A stretch of DNA of 38,467 bases from JAAGZL01 sp050288625 (GCA_050288625.1 JBNKEE010000011.1:1-38467), one strand, 5' to 3'; shown: positions 25,235 to 34,042, counted from the first letter of the stretch. The notes: generated from the sequence alone by a model not told the origin. Translations and numbers: made by a program.

Positions 25235-25890
25235 ATGACAGTAGGTTTGAACTTCTGGTATTTGATTGGGACGGCACCATCATGGACTCGGCCGCCAACA
25301 TAATAGAGTGTGTGCGTGAGGCCGCTGTTGATCTTGATCTGGAGATCCCTACTGATGATGCCATCAGAAATATCATAGGGCTTGGCCTGAAAGAAGCGGT
25401 TACAGAAATGTTTCCTGGTGCCGATGATAGTCTAGTATGGAAGGTAGTAGAGCGTTATCGGGTACATTTTCTTGACCATAGGCGTACACCGTCCAAGTTG
25501 TTTGCCGGCGCCGAAGATGTTCTACGTGAGCTTGCTGGTATGGATTATCTCATGGCGGTAGCGACGGGCAAGGGTCGTGTCGGGCTGGATAGGGTATTTA
25601 AATACACCGGCCTTGGTGATCTGTTTCACACTTCCAGGTGTGCGGACGAGAGCTTTTCTAAACCAAATCCTGATATGTTGTTCCAAATAATGGAAGAATT
25701 GGGAGCAACTGGAGATAAAACTCTGATGATAGGCGATACTGAGTATGATATGCAGATGGCAATCAATGCCGGTGTCCATAGATTGGCGGTCAGCTATGGT
25801 AGTCATACCAGGGAACGCCTCATGAAGTCTGATCCGTTGGGGTGTATTGATGATATTCGCGAGCTAACCAACTGGTTGAGTCAGATCTAA
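25231..25890 (+). CDS. HAD-superfamily hydrolase (phosphoglycolate-phosphatase-like)
   Basis: This 219-residue HAD phosphatase has motif I DWDGTIMDS (nucleophile Asp), a helical cap (residues ~15-80), motif II AVATGKG, motif III Lys in SKPNPDML and motif IV GDTEYDMQMA. It resembles Gph/PgmB-type hydrolases, and the substrate is unknown. The ATG overlaps the rluC stop (ATGA), and sppA follows 31 bases later. The rluC-HAD-sppA order is conserved in Pseudomonas-like gammaproteobacteria, suggesting an operon. Confidence 0.92.
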   Translation: MNDSRFELLVFDWDGTIMDSAANIIECVREAAVDLDLEIPTDDAIRNIIGLGLKEAVTEMFPGADDSLVWKVVERYRVHFLDHRRTPSKLFAGAEDVLRELAGMDYLMAVATGKGRVGLDRVFKYTGLGDLFHTSRCADESFSKPNPDMLFQIMEELGATGDKTLMIGDTEYDMQMAINAGVHRLAVSYGSHTRERLMKSDPLGCIDDIRELTNWLSQI

Positions 25891-25921
25891 TAGAAAAAAT
25901 AGATTGAACAAGAGGAAGGAA

Positions 25922-26899
25922 ATGGACCATAACAGCGAGAGTGAAAGAGGAAGTGTACAGCCCACCAATTGGGAGAGGAAGGTAATAGAAGAGATCTCTC
26001 TTTCATCGATTAGGGAGAAGCGCAAGGCCCGTAGATGGGGCATATTCTTTAAACTACTCTACTTCATTGTTCTATTGGCTTTTTTGGGAGTGTTGATGCC
26101 AGACGGGTTGCAGGATGCAAAGATGTCGGATGGCAAACACACAGCTGTTGTAGATATCAAAGGAGTTATTGCAGATGACGCAAAGGCCAGTGCGGATAAT
26201 GTGATTAACGGTCTACGTAACGCCTTCAAACACAAAAATACCAAGGGGGTTATCCTGCGTATAAATAGTCCCGGAGGAAGTCCGGTACAGGCAGGTTACA
26301 TCAACGATGAAATAGTTCGCTTAAAAACCAAATATCCTAATATTAAGGTTTACGCAGTGGTGACCGATATATGTGCGTCTGGTGGCTATTATATCGCTGT
26401 CGCTGCGGATCAGATATATGTAGACAAAGCCAGCATAGTCGGGTCTATCGGTGTTCTTATGAATGGCTTTGGGTATGTAGATACCATGGAAAAGCTTGGA
26501 GTGGAGAGGCGTTTGCTTACATCTGGTGAGCATAAGGCGTTGATGGATCCATTCTCACCTCAAAAAGATTTTGATCGCGCGCACTTACAAAAGATGCTGG
26601 ATCGGATTCATCAGCAGTTTATCGATACGGTGAAAAAGGGTAGAGGAAAACGCCTTAAGCAAGATAATGAGGTATTTAGCGGTCTGTTTTGGACCGGTGA
26701 AGAGAGTATAGTTCTTGGTCTGGCCGATGCGCTTGGCAGTAGTAGTTATGTTGCCCGCGAGATAATTGGTGCTGAGAAGATGGTTGACTTCACTAAGAGC
26801 GAAGACGTTTTTGAGCTGTTCGCAAAAAAAATGGGTGCTGGTGCCGCCACAGCAATATCTGGCGCAGTTGGTTTAGGTCAATGGATGGATTTGCGCTGA
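25922..26899 (+). CDS. sppA: Signal peptide peptidase SppA (short type)
   Basis: This 325-residue inner-membrane serine peptidase degrades cleaved signal peptides. A basic stretch and one membrane anchor (residues ~38-58) precede a ClpP-like S49 domain. The catalytic dyad is visible as S153 (in CASGGYYIA) and K205 (in SGEHKALMDPF), and the NSPGGSPVQAGYI segment is typical. Length is that of the short, single-domain SppA. ATG 25922 has AGAGGA 5 bases upstream; a TTG at 25904 has no ribosome-binding site. It ends the rluC-HAD-sppA group. Confidence 0.94.
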   Translation: MDHNSESERGSVQPTNWERKVIEEISLSSIREKRKARRWGIFFKLLYFIVLLAFLGVLMPDGLQDAKMSDGKHTAVVDIKGVIADDAKASADNVINGLRNAFKHKNTKGVILRINSPGGSPVQAGYINDEIVRLKTKYPNIKVYAVVTDICASGGYYIAVAADQIYVDKASIVGSIGVLMNGFGYVDTMEKLGVERRLLTSGEHKALMDPFSPQKDFDRAHLQKMLDRIHQQFIDTVKKGRGKRLKQDNEVFSGLFWTGEESIVLGLADALGSSSYVAREIIGAEKMVDFTKSEDVFELFAKKMGAGAATAISGAVGLGQWMDLR

Positions 26900-26943
26900 A
26901 CACTTAATAGGTTAAATAACAAACCACTCTTTGAATATTAGGC

Positions 26944-29676
26944 ATGTTTGTAGATCTACTAAATAACGCCGTATATCTATTGGCTCTTGGTGTTATCTAC
27001 GACGTTTTGGAATTGCGCTCCATTAAGGATAAGCAGGTGCGTGAGGCGTTGACCGGTCTACTCATAGGCTGTATTGGCATTGTAGTAATGCTGACCCCAT
27101 GGGAAGTTGTTCCAGGTGTATATATTGATACCAGATGGATTCTTCTCGGTCTTTGTGGTCTTTTCTTTGGCCTGATCCCAACCCTGATTGCACTGATAAT
27201 CACCGTAGCGTTCCGTCTCTATCTGGGTGGGGGTGGCGCCCTGGTTGGAAGTTTCGTCCTACTGGTGGCGTCGACGTTTGGCTTGAGTTGGAGATATGTG
27301 ACCAGACTGAAACGGATGCCTCTTACCTGGCTGCAGCTGTTCATCTTTGGTGTGGCGACAGAACTGCTTATGCTCCTCTCGATGTTTCTTTTTCCAGATG
27401 AGCTGGTGAAGAAGATAGCGGAGCAATTGGATATTCCGGTTTTGCTCATTCACCCGTCTGCCACAGTATTACTCGGAATGTTGCTCCGACGGCAACGAGA
27501 ACGTCGTTCAGCTGAGAAGGCATTGGGTAGAAGTGAAAATAGGTTCAGATCTCTGTTTGAGAGTTCTGAGGTTGCCATATGGAATATGGGTTTTACGGAA
27601 GTATATGAGAGGTTAAGGGAGTTGCGGCAGCAAGGTGTGACTGATCTACGCCAGTATATTGAGCATAATCCGCAACTCGTTATGGAGCTAATCTTGATGG
27701 CTCAGGTTGTGCAGGTTAATGGTGCATTTCTAAGGATGTTTGATGCGAAATCCAAGCAGGAATTATTGGGTTCGCTGGATAAGTTGTTAACTCCAGATGT
27801 GGTCAGATTATTTATCAATGCATTTTGCGCTATTTGGGAAGGACAAAAGCAATTTCGCGCTGAGGCCGGATCACAGACCCTTACAGGTGAGGAGATAGTT
27901 ATAACCGTTTCAATGCCGATTCCGGAGAATGAGGATGATTTTGATAGCATCCCTGTAAGCATTCTGGATATCACGGAACTCAAGCAGGCCGAAGAAAGAA
28001 TTCATACGCTTTCACAGGCGGTTGAGCAGAGTCCGATATCTGTGTTGATAACGGATCCTCGTGGTGGCATTGAATATGTAAATAGTACATTTGAACGCGT
28101 CACCGGGTATAGCGCGGATGAGGTAAAAGGTCTCAACCCAAGCATATTAAAGTCAGGAAATATCAAGCCTGATGAGTATAAAAAGTTGTGGGAGACTATT
28201 ACATCCGGAGGATCATGGAAGGGGGAATTCCAAAACAAAAAGAAGAATGGTGATCTGTTTTGGGAGTCTGCACATATAGCTCCTGTTGTGGATGAGACGG
28301 GTGCCATTCGGCACTATCTTGCGGTTAAGGAGGATATCACTCACCAGAAGAAACAGGAGCGGCGCATACTCTATCAGGCCCACTATGACAGCCTTACCGA
28401 TCTCCCGAATAGATTTCTTTCGCTTGATAGGTTGTCGCAACTGATAAAGGAGGCAGAACGTAATAACCTAAAGGTTGCTGTGGTATTTCTGGATCTGGAT
28501 GATTTTAAAAAGGTCAATGACACCATCGGTCACGACGCGGGAGACCGCCTACTTACACAGGCAGCGCAACGCTTGAAAGAGGCCGTACGTGATGGTGACA
28601 CCATAGGTCGTCTTGGAGGGGATGAGTTTATTATGCTGCTAGGCGGGTTGACGGATGTGATTGATGCCCGCGCGGCCGCTGAGAACCTATTAGATAAATT
28701 CCGTACTCCATTCAATCTGGACGGACGTGAACTTATCTTGGGAGCAAGCATAGGTATTTCTATCTATCCTGATGACGGTAGTACTACCATAGAGTTATTG
28801 CGCTGTGCAGATACCGCCATGTATTGTTCAAAAAATCAGGGCCGCAATACTTATAACTATTTCACTGAGTCTATGAATAAGGATGTTTCCAGACGTCTGA
28901 TGCTGGAAGAGAAACTGCATGGTGCATTGGAGAGGGGCGAGTTTTCTCTCCGTTACCAACCAATAGTTGACATAAAGGAACAGAGACTGGTAGGTGCTGA
29001 AGCTTTGCTTTGTTGGGATAGCCCGATCATAGGAAGTGTCTCACCGGATGAGTTCATTCCTATAACGGAACAAAGTGGCCTTATAGTGACCATTGGTAAG
29101 TTCGTGCTTGCGGAAGCGTTACGTAAGGCTGCAGAGTGGCAGCATAGCTGCGCGCCAGACTTCAGGATTTCGGTGAACTTTTCTCCACGACAATTCCGCG
29201 ATCCTGGCCTTGTAGAGGATGTAGCACATATTTTGAAGGAATCTGGAGTGCCCAGTGGCTCGTTGGAACTGGAAATTACCGAGGGTGTGCTATTGAGCGG
29301 AATCTCGAAGAATGATGCCTCTCTCAATGCCTTGAGTGAGCTGGGAATAGGTCTTTCCATGGATGATTTTGGTACCGGTTACTCCTCACTTAACTATCTC
29401 CGTAGATACCCATTCGATACCATCAAGATAGATCGAGAGTTTGTGAGCGATATGACCTACGATATGGGGGATCGTGAACTGGTAAACGCCGCAATAGTAA
29501 TGGCTCACAGTCTGGATCTGAAGGTGGTGGCCGAAGGCGTGGAATCAGAGGAACAGCTTGCCTACCTGGAAAATCTGGGATGCGACTATGCCCAGGGTTT
29601 TTTGTTGGGCAAGCCGATGAGTGCGGATGAAATGACCGCTTTGTTTGAACGGCAGATGTGTATATCTGAACAGTAG
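26944..29676 (+). CDS. Membrane PAS-GGDEF-EAL cyclic-di-GMP protein with LytS-like sensor
   Basis: This 910-residue hybrid regulator of cyclic-di-GMP has a 5-TM LytS-type membrane sensor (residues 1-~185), a PAS-like region (~200-345), a second PAS/PAC (~350-470, with QSPISVLITDPRGGIEYVN and HYLAVKEDIT), a GGDEF domain and an EAL domain. The GGDEF motif is at 558-562 with an intact inhibitory I-site RDGD at 549-552. EAL is at 686-688, and the further EAL-domain motifs DDFGTGYSSL, KIDREFV and VAEGVE are present. Both activities could therefore be functional, the net direction being set by the sensor. LytS-type 5-TM domains sense small molecules or cell-wall signals. It appears monocistronic. 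Confidence 0.93.
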   Translation: MFVDLLNNAVYLLALGVIYDVLELRSIKDKQVREALTGLLIGCIGIVVMLTPWEVVPGVYIDTRWILLGLCGLFFGLIPTLIALIITVAFRLYLGGGGALVGSFVLLVASTFGLSWRYVTRLKRMPLTWLQLFIFGVATELLMLLSMFLFPDELVKKIAEQLDIPVLLIHPSATVLLGMLLRRQRERRSAEKALGRSENRFRSLFESSEVAIWNMGFTEVYERLRELRQQGVTDLRQYIEHNPQLVMELILMAQVVQVNGAFLRMFDAKSKQELLGSLDKLLTPDVVRLFINAFCAIWEGQKQFRAEAGSQTLTGEEIVITVSMPIPENEDDFDSIPVSILDITELKQAEERIHTLSQAVEQSPISVLITDPRGGIEYVNSTFERVTGYSADEVKGLNPSILKSGNIKPDEYKKLWETITSGGSWKGEFQNKKKNGDLFWESAHIAPVVDETGAIRHYLAVKEDITHQKKQERRILYQAHYDSLTDLPNRFLSLDRLSQLIKEAERNNLKVAVVFLDLDDFKKVNDTIGHDAGDRLLTQAAQRLKEAVRDGDTIGRLGGDEFIMLLGGLTDVIDARAAAENLLDKFRTPFNLDGRELILGASIGISIYPDDGSTTIELLRCADTAMYCSKNQGRNTYNYFTESMNKDVSRRLMLEEKLHGALERGEFSLRYQPIVDIKEQRLVGAEALLCWDSPIIGSVSPDEFIPITEQSGLIVTIGKFVLAEALRKAAEWQHSCAPDFRISVNFSPRQFRDPGLVEDVAHILKESGVPSGSLELEITEGVLLSGISKNDASLNALSELGIGLSMDDFGTGYSSLNYLRRYPFDTIKIDREFVSDMTYDMGDRELVNAAIVMAHSLDLKVVAEGVESEEQLAYLENLGCDYAQGFLLGKPMSADEMTALFERQMCISEQ

Positions 29677-29932
29677 ATCCAGGCTAAACTTCTGCGCCCA
29701 CATAGAATAAGTTTGGTGGTCTCAAACCAGGATAGTCAGCAGTTGTTCCACTACATTATGTGTTCGTTTCCGGCCAGACTTGTTTATGGGATCAGGTAGC
29801 ACTGTTCGCATTGCAACATCTCTCAGGTAGAGGGGCCTGAATAAAACTGCCTGATCTGAGCAATTTTGCTGATCAAAAACATAGCATCTCTGCTAAAATG
29901 CCCGTCTTTTGGACTATAAAGCTAGCAGATCT

Positions 29933-31342
29933 ATGACCATCACTACCCGTTTTGCCCCCAGCCCCACAGGATATCTGCACGTAGGCGGAGCCCGTACCGC
30001 TCTTTTTTCCTGGCTCTATGCACGCAAACATGGCGGTCAGTTTGTTCTGCGTATTGAAGATACCGACCTGGAACGTTCCACAGCAGAGTCAGTTAACGCC
30101 ATTCTTGAGGGCATGACCTGGTTGGGTCTGGAATATGACCAGGGGCCGTTCTATCAGACGCAACGCTTTGATCGATACCATGAGGTGATTCAACAACTGC
30201 TGGATCAGGGTATGGCCTATCGTTGTAACTGTTCCAAAGAACGCTTGGATGAGATGCGGGATGAGGCCATGAAGCGCAAGGCTAAGCCCAGATATGACGG
30301 ACACTGTCGCAACCAAGATGTAGATCCGAACGAGCCCCATGTGATTCGCTTTGCCAACCCGGAAGACGGGGTAGTGGTGGTGGATGACCTGGTGCGCGGA
30401 AAGGTGGCTTTTCAGAACGCCGAACTGGATGACCTGATCATCAAACGTACCGATGGTTCCCCCACCTACAACCTGACCGTGGTGGTGGATGATATGGATA
30501 TGGGCATCAATGTGGTGATCCGCGGAGATGATCACCTGAACAATACCCCCAGACAGATCAATATCCTGCGAGCCTTGGGCCATGAGCCGCCCAAGTATGC
30601 ACATGTGCCTATGATCCTGGGAGATGATGGGGCGCGTCTCTCCAAACGTCACGGCGCTGTGAGCGTGATGCAGTACCGGGACGATGGCTTACTGCCCGAG
30701 GCTCTGCTCAATTATCTGGTGCGCCTGGGTTGGTCCCATGGCGATCAGGAGATCTTCTCTCTGGATGAGATGATCGAACTGTTCGATATAGACGCGGTGA
30801 ACAAGGCCGCATCCACCTTCAATACCGAAAAGCTGCTGTGGCTGAACCAGCACTATATAAAGAGTAGTGATCCGGCACGCATCGCCCATCTCCTAAGTCC
30901 ATTTATGGGTAAGCTAGGTATAGACCCGAGTCAGGGACCGGATCTGGTGGAAGTGGTTAAGGCCCAGCAGGAACGGGCCAAGACCTTGGTAGAGATGGCC
31001 GAGATAAGCGCCTTCATCTATAAAGATTTTGAAGAGTACGACGAGACTGCGGCCAAAAAGAATCTGCGTCCAGTAGCTCGCGAACCGTTGGAGAAGGCCC
31101 TGGAGGCCTTGCAGAATCTGGAGGAGTGGACTCGAGAGAACCTGCATCAGCTGGTTGAGGACGTGTCAGCAGCTCTGGAGTTGAAGATGGGCAAGGTAGC
31201 CCAGCCCCTGCGTGTCGCCGTGGTGGGCCGAGCGGCATCCCCCGGTATCGACGACACCCTGTACCTGGTGGGAAAAGAGGCCTGCTTGCGGCGTATTCAA
31301 CGGGCGCTGGATTATATTCGTCAGCGGGAAGAAAACAGCTAA
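29933..31342 (+). CDS. gltX: Glutamyl-tRNA synthetase
   Basis: This 469-residue class I aminoacyl-tRNA synthetase charges tRNA-Glu. It has the HIGH-type motif (PTGYLHVGGAR), the LSKRH version of the KMSKS loop, a zinc-binding-like CxC pair (RCNCSKE), and the C-terminal anticodon-binding domain with the late GPxxP-like helical region. ATG 29933 gives the canonical MTITTRFAPSPTG start; an in-frame TTG at 29909 is less likely. A tRNA-Glu gene lies at 33339-33414, so enzyme and substrate genes are near each other. The 256 bp before it hold no gene, only weak promoter-like AT-rich sequence. Confidence 0.97.
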   Translation: MTITTRFAPSPTGYLHVGGARTALFSWLYARKHGGQFVLRIEDTDLERSTAESVNAILEGMTWLGLEYDQGPFYQTQRFDRYHEVIQQLLDQGMAYRCNCSKERLDEMRDEAMKRKAKPRYDGHCRNQDVDPNEPHVIRFANPEDGVVVVDDLVRGKVAFQNAELDDLIIKRTDGSPTYNLTVVVDDMDMGINVVIRGDDHLNNTPRQINILRALGHEPPKYAHVPMILGDDGARLSKRHGAVSVMQYRDDGLLPEALLNYLVRLGWSHGDQEIFSLDEMIELFDIDAVNKAASTFNTEKLLWLNQHYIKSSDPARIAHLLSPFMGKLGIDPSQGPDLVEVVKAQQERAKTLVEMAEISAFIYKDFEEYDETAAKKNLRPVAREPLEKALEALQNLEEWTRENLHQLVEDVSAALELKMGKVAQPLRVAVVGRAASPGIDDTLYLVGKEACLRRIQRALDYIRQREENS

Positions 31343-31360
31343 ACTAGCCGGTAGGACACT

Positions 31361-31400
31361 ACACCCTCTCCCCTTTGGGGAGAGGGATGGGGTGAGGGGG
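31361..31400 (+). repeat. Palindromic intergenic repeat (REP-like)
   Basis: CCCTCTCCCC-TTT-GGGGAGAGGG (31364-31386) is a perfect 10-bp stem, followed by a G-rich tail to 31400. It lies 18 bases after gltX. A degenerate copy is at 21021-21046. Repeats with this CCCTCTCC/GGAGAGGG core are widespread in proteobacterial intergenic regions and resemble REP elements. Here it may also act as an mRNA-stabilising or terminating structure. Confidence 0.8.
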
Positions 31401-31458
31401 AAATATTAAAGCTGTTCAACCTCCACTCTAACCATTAACTAAAGTAAGAAACAAACAT

Positions 31459-33156
31459 ATGAGCGAGCAGGAAACAACCTCACCAACAAATTTTATCCGC
31501 CAGATTATCGATGCTGATCTGGAGCAGGGCAAGAACGACGGCCGCGTGCATACTCGCTTTCCACCGGAACCAAACGGCTATCTGCATATCGGCCATGCTA
31601 AATCTATCTGCCTGAATTTTGGTATTGCCCGGGACTATCCTGGTGGCAAATGCAACCTGCGTTTTGATGATACCAATCCACACAAGGAAGATGTGGAGTA
31701 TGTGGAGTCGATCCAGGAGGATGTGCGCTGGCTGGGCTTTGATTGGGAAGATCGCCTGTTCTACGCCTCCGACTATTTCGAACAGCTATACGGTTATGCC
31801 ATAGAATTGATTGAGAATGGCAAGGCCTATGTGTGCGACCTGACTGCTGAGCAGACGCGGGAGTATCGTGGCACCCTGACCGAACCGGGCAGAGAGAGCC
31901 CCTACCGTAATCGTTCGGTGGAAGAGAATCTGGATCTATTCCAAAGGATGCGGGCCGGTGAGTTCGAGGACGGCTCCAGGGTATTGCGCGCCAAGATAGA
32001 TATGGCCTCGCCCAACATGAACATGCGCGATCCCACCCTGTACCGTATTCGTCACGGTGTCATCCATCACCAGACCGGGACCGAGTGGTGTCTCTATCCC
32101 ATGTACGACTACACCCATCCCATATCCGATGCCATCGAAGGGATCACCCATTCGCTCTGCACCCTGGAGTTTGAAGACCATCGTCCCCTGTACGATTGGG
32201 CACTGGATAACATCAGTATCGAGTGCCATCCACAGCAGATCGAGTTTTCCCGCCTCAACCTGCAATACACCGTCATGAGCAAGCGCAAGCTGACTCAACT
32301 GGTGTCTGAAGGTTATGTTTATGGATGGGATGATCCTAGGATGCCCACCATCGCCGGTCTACGCCGACGTGGATATACCCCGGCCTCGATCCGAATCTTC
32401 AGTGACCGCATCGGCATCACCAAGGCCGATAATTCGGTGGAGATGGGTATGCTGGAGGCCTGCATTCGGGAAGACCTGGACAGCCATGCACCACGCGCCA
32501 TGGCGGTGCTGCATCCGCTCAAGGTCGTGCTGGAGAACTATCCGGAGGGGCAGGTGGAGGATCTGCAGGCCCCCAACCATCCCAAGGATGAGTCCATGGG
32601 CAGCCGTACTCTCAAATTCACCCGTGAGATATACATCGACCGGGCCGACTTTCGCGAAGAGGCCAATAAAAAGTACAAACGGCTTATTACAGGAGGTGAG
32701 GTACGTCTGCGCAACGCCTATGTAATCAAATGCGAGCAGGTGATAAAGGGCGAGGACGGTGAGATTACAGAGCTGCGCTGTAGTTACGATCCAGACACCC
32801 TGGGCGCCAACCCGGAAGGGCGTAAGGTCAGGGGGGTGATCCATTGGGTTTCCGCAAGCGCAGGCGTAGAAGCTGAAATCAGGCTGTATGATCGTTTGTT
32901 CAGCCACCCGACCCCAGATGCTGACAAAGAGGTAGAGTCGTTCATAGAGCACCTCAATCCAGAGTCTTTGACCGTACTGACCGATTGTGTAGTTGAGCCC
33001 AGTTTGGCACTGGCTGAACCTGGCGGCAGTTTCCAGTTCGAGCGAGAAGGGTATTTTTGCGTGGACAACAAAGATTCCAGCCCGGACAGGCTGGTATTCA
33101 ACCGTACAGTGACCCTGCGCGACTCCTGGGCCAAGATCGAAAACCAGGGGAATTGA
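31459..33156 (+). CDS. glnS: Glutaminyl-tRNA synthetase
   Basis: This 565-residue class I synthetase charges tRNA-Gln. It has the HIGH motif (FPPEPNGYLHIGHAKSI), the VMSKRKL form of KMSKS, the catalytic-domain segments GKCNLRFDDTNP and GTEWCLYPMYDYTHPISDA, and the two C-terminal beta-barrel anticodon-binding domains of GlnRS. Having GlnRS indicates direct glutaminylation, so GltX need not mischarge tRNA-Gln. It is separated from gltX by the palindromic repeat, with a weak purine-rich ribosome-binding site. The long antisense frames over this gene are shadows. Confidence 0.97.
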   Translation: MSEQETTSPTNFIRQIIDADLEQGKNDGRVHTRFPPEPNGYLHIGHAKSICLNFGIARDYPGGKCNLRFDDTNPHKEDVEYVESIQEDVRWLGFDWEDRLFYASDYFEQLYGYAIELIENGKAYVCDLTAEQTREYRGTLTEPGRESPYRNRSVEENLDLFQRMRAGEFEDGSRVLRAKIDMASPNMNMRDPTLYRIRHGVIHHQTGTEWCLYPMYDYTHPISDAIEGITHSLCTLEFEDHRPLYDWALDNISIECHPQQIEFSRLNLQYTVMSKRKLTQLVSEGYVYGWDDPRMPTIAGLRRRGYTPASIRIFSDRIGITKADNSVEMGMLEACIREDLDSHAPRAMAVLHPLKVVLENYPEGQVEDLQAPNHPKDESMGSRTLKFTREIYIDRADFREEANKKYKRLITGGEVRLRNAYVIKCEQVIKGEDGEITELRCSYDPDTLGANPEGRKVRGVIHWVSASAGVEAEIRLYDRLFSHPTPDADKEVESFIEHLNPESLTVLTDCVVEPSLALAEPGGSFQFEREGYFCVDNKDSSPDRLVFNRTVTLRDSWAKIENQGN

Positions 33157-33167
33157 GGTATAATGGG

Positions 33168-33196
33168 TGGACAAATACGCTCGCTTCGCCTAATAT
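33168..33196 (+). promoter_or_regulatory. Sigma-70 promoter for tRNA-Ala with GC-rich discriminator
   Basis: TGGACA (33168-33173, five of six matches to the -35) and TAATAT (33191-33196) are separated by exactly 17 bp, and GCGCGTC follows the -10. A GC-rich discriminator is typical of stringently controlled stable-RNA promoters. The start would lie about 10 bases before the mature tRNA. A TATAAT at 33159-33164 is a less likely alternative because no -35 fits. Confidence 0.7.
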
Positions 33197-33212
33197 GCGC
33201 GTCTTGTTTTTC

Positions 33213-33288
33213 GGGGCCATAGCTCAGCTGGGAGAGCGCTACACTGGCAGTGTAGAGGTCGGCGGTTCGATCCCGCCTGGCTCCACCA
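33213..33288 (+). tRNA. tRNA-Ala, anticodon GGC
   Basis: This 76-nt cloverleaf has acceptor stem GGGGCCA pairing with TGGCTCC, D-stem GCTC/GAGC, anticodon stem CTACA/TGTAG with loop CTGGCAG (anticodon GGC at 33246-33248), TTCGATC T-loop, and an encoded 3' ACCA. It reads GCC/GCU-type alanine codons. Confidence 0.97.
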
Positions 33289-33297
33289 AACAATAAG

Positions 33298-33327
33298 ATC
33301 CGGTCAGACGATGGGACCGGATTTTTT
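33298..33327 (+). terminator. Terminator between tRNA-Ala and tRNA-Glu
   Basis: ATCCGGTC (33298-33305) pairs with GACCGGAT (33315-33322), followed by a T-run to 33327. It separates the two tRNA genes and implies a second promoter or partial read-through for tRNA-Glu. Confidence 0.88.
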
Positions 33328-33338
33328 ATAGTTTAAAT

Positions 33339-33414
33339 GTCCCCATCGTCTAGAGGCCTAGGACACTGGCCTTTCACGCCGGTAACAGGGGTTCGAACCC
33401 CCTTGGGGACGCCA
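33339..33414 (+). tRNA. tRNA-Glu, anticodon TTC
   Basis: This 76-nt cloverleaf has acceptor stem GTCCCCA/TGGGGAC, anticodon loop CTTTCAC (TTC at 33373-33375), T-loop TTCGAAC, and an encoded GCCA end. It is very close to the E. coli tRNA-Glu. Its 3' end is partly duplicated at 34113-34140, suggesting use as an integration target. The synthetase gene gltX is ~2 kb upstream. Confidence 0.97.
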
Positions 33415-33418
33415 TATA
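33391..33418 (+). repeat. Attachment-like repeat, tRNA-Glu 3' copy
   Basis: The last 24 bases of tRNA-Glu plus 4 flanking bases match 34113-34140 at 24 of 28 positions, in direct orientation. This is the usual form of an att-site duplication left by site-specific integration into a tRNA 3' end. Confidence 0.6.
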
Positions 33419-33420
33419 GA

Positions 33421-33447
33421 AAGCCCGCTATTAAGCGGGCTTTTTTT
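33421..33447 (+). terminator. Rho-independent terminator after tRNA-Glu
   Basis: AAGCCCGC (33421-33428) pairs with GCGGGCTT (33435-33442), followed by a T-run to 33447. It starts 7 bases after the tRNA-Glu CCA end. Confidence 0.92.
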
Positions 33448-33462
33448 GTGTCTGAATGGTTC

Positions 33463-33747
33463 TTATGCAGCCTCCCACTTCTGTCTGGCCTCCCACATAT
33501 CGTGATCCATCTGCATACCAACCCACTGTTCAGCGCGGCCTCCTTTATAGCCGTGACGATCAAACCAGGCTTCAAGTCGCAAAGCCATTTCCGGCGAAAT
33601 TGCCGCTTTTTCGTTTACAACACGAGACAATGCTGCTCTGGAAACTCCGAGTTCTTTTGCTGCATCGGTCACTGTCATGCCTAGTGTTGGTAGGACATCC
33701 TCTCTTAGGATTGATCCTGGGTGTGGAGGATTAAACATTTTGCTCAT
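33463..33747 (-). CDS. higA: HigA-type antitoxin (XRE family)
   Basis: This 94-residue DNA-binding antitoxin has the HigA hallmark N-terminus (MFNPPHPGSILREDVLPTLGMTV) and an XRE helix-turn-helix (TDAAKELGVSRAALSRVVNEKAAIS). It would neutralise HigB and repress the shared promoter. ATG 33747 has a strong GAGGT ribosome-binding site 6 bases upstream, overlapping the end of higB; an internal ATG three codons later also fits the family. It is downstream of the toxin gene, the reverse order typical of higBA. The pair lies inside the tRNA-Glu/att-like interval. Confidence 0.94.
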   Translation of the reverse strand: MSKMFNPPHPGSILREDVLPTLGMTVTDAAKELGVSRAALSRVVNEKAAISPEMALRLEAWFDRHGYKGGRAEQWVGMQMDHDMWEARQKWEAA

Positions 33748-33756
33748 GATGTTACC

Positions 33757-34035
33757 TCAATGATAGTCCTGGTAATCAACCAGAACCGCATCTTTATCTT
33801 CAAACGCAAAGGTTAGCCGCCAGTTCCCACTTACTTTGACCGAGAAGTGACCCGTAAGATCGCCAGATAGCGAATGCAGATGCCATCCGGGAAAATCCAT
33901 ATCATCGGGACAACTTGATCGGTTCAGCATCTCCAATTGGCGCGCCAGTCTTCCAGCATGTGAGGGTTGAATTCCTGCCTTGGATCCCCTCTTAAAAAAT
34001 CGCTCTAGTCCCTTATGGCGAAAGCTTTTGATCAT
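33757..34035 (-). CDS. higB: HigB-type toxin (RelE/ParE superfamily mRNA interferase)
   Basis: This 92-residue basic protein begins MIKSFRHKGLERFFKRGS, the usual HigB start, and has the family segments LARQLEMLNRSSCPDDMDFPGWHLHSLSGDLTGHFSVKVSGNWRLTFAF. Related toxins cleave translated mRNA on the ribosome. The ATG has no Shine-Dalgarno sequence and lies exactly 7 bases after a candidate -10 hexamer, so the mRNA may be leaderless. higA follows after 9 bases with a strong ribosome-binding site. The frame is intact. Confidence 0.94.
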   Translation of the reverse strand: MIKSFRHKGLERFFKRGSKAGIQPSHAGRLARQLEMLNRSSCPDDMDFPGWHLHSLSGDLTGHFSVKVSGNWRLTFAFEDKDAVLVDYQDYH

Positions 34036-34042
34036 ATATTAT

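Noticed and set aside
29677..29932. Gene or RNA in the space before gltX
   Set aside because: No frame, tRNA or strong hairpin was found. Only AT-rich promoter-like sequence near 29870-29900 is visible, and its -35/-10 spacing is poor.
32359..33174. Long antisense frame (271 codons) over glnS
   Set aside because: It is fully inside the intact glnS gene on the other strand, shows no recognisable domain, and antisense frames of this length arise easily here. The same applies to 24642-25133 over rluC, 30089-30652 over gltX and 11073-11624 over the lol permease.
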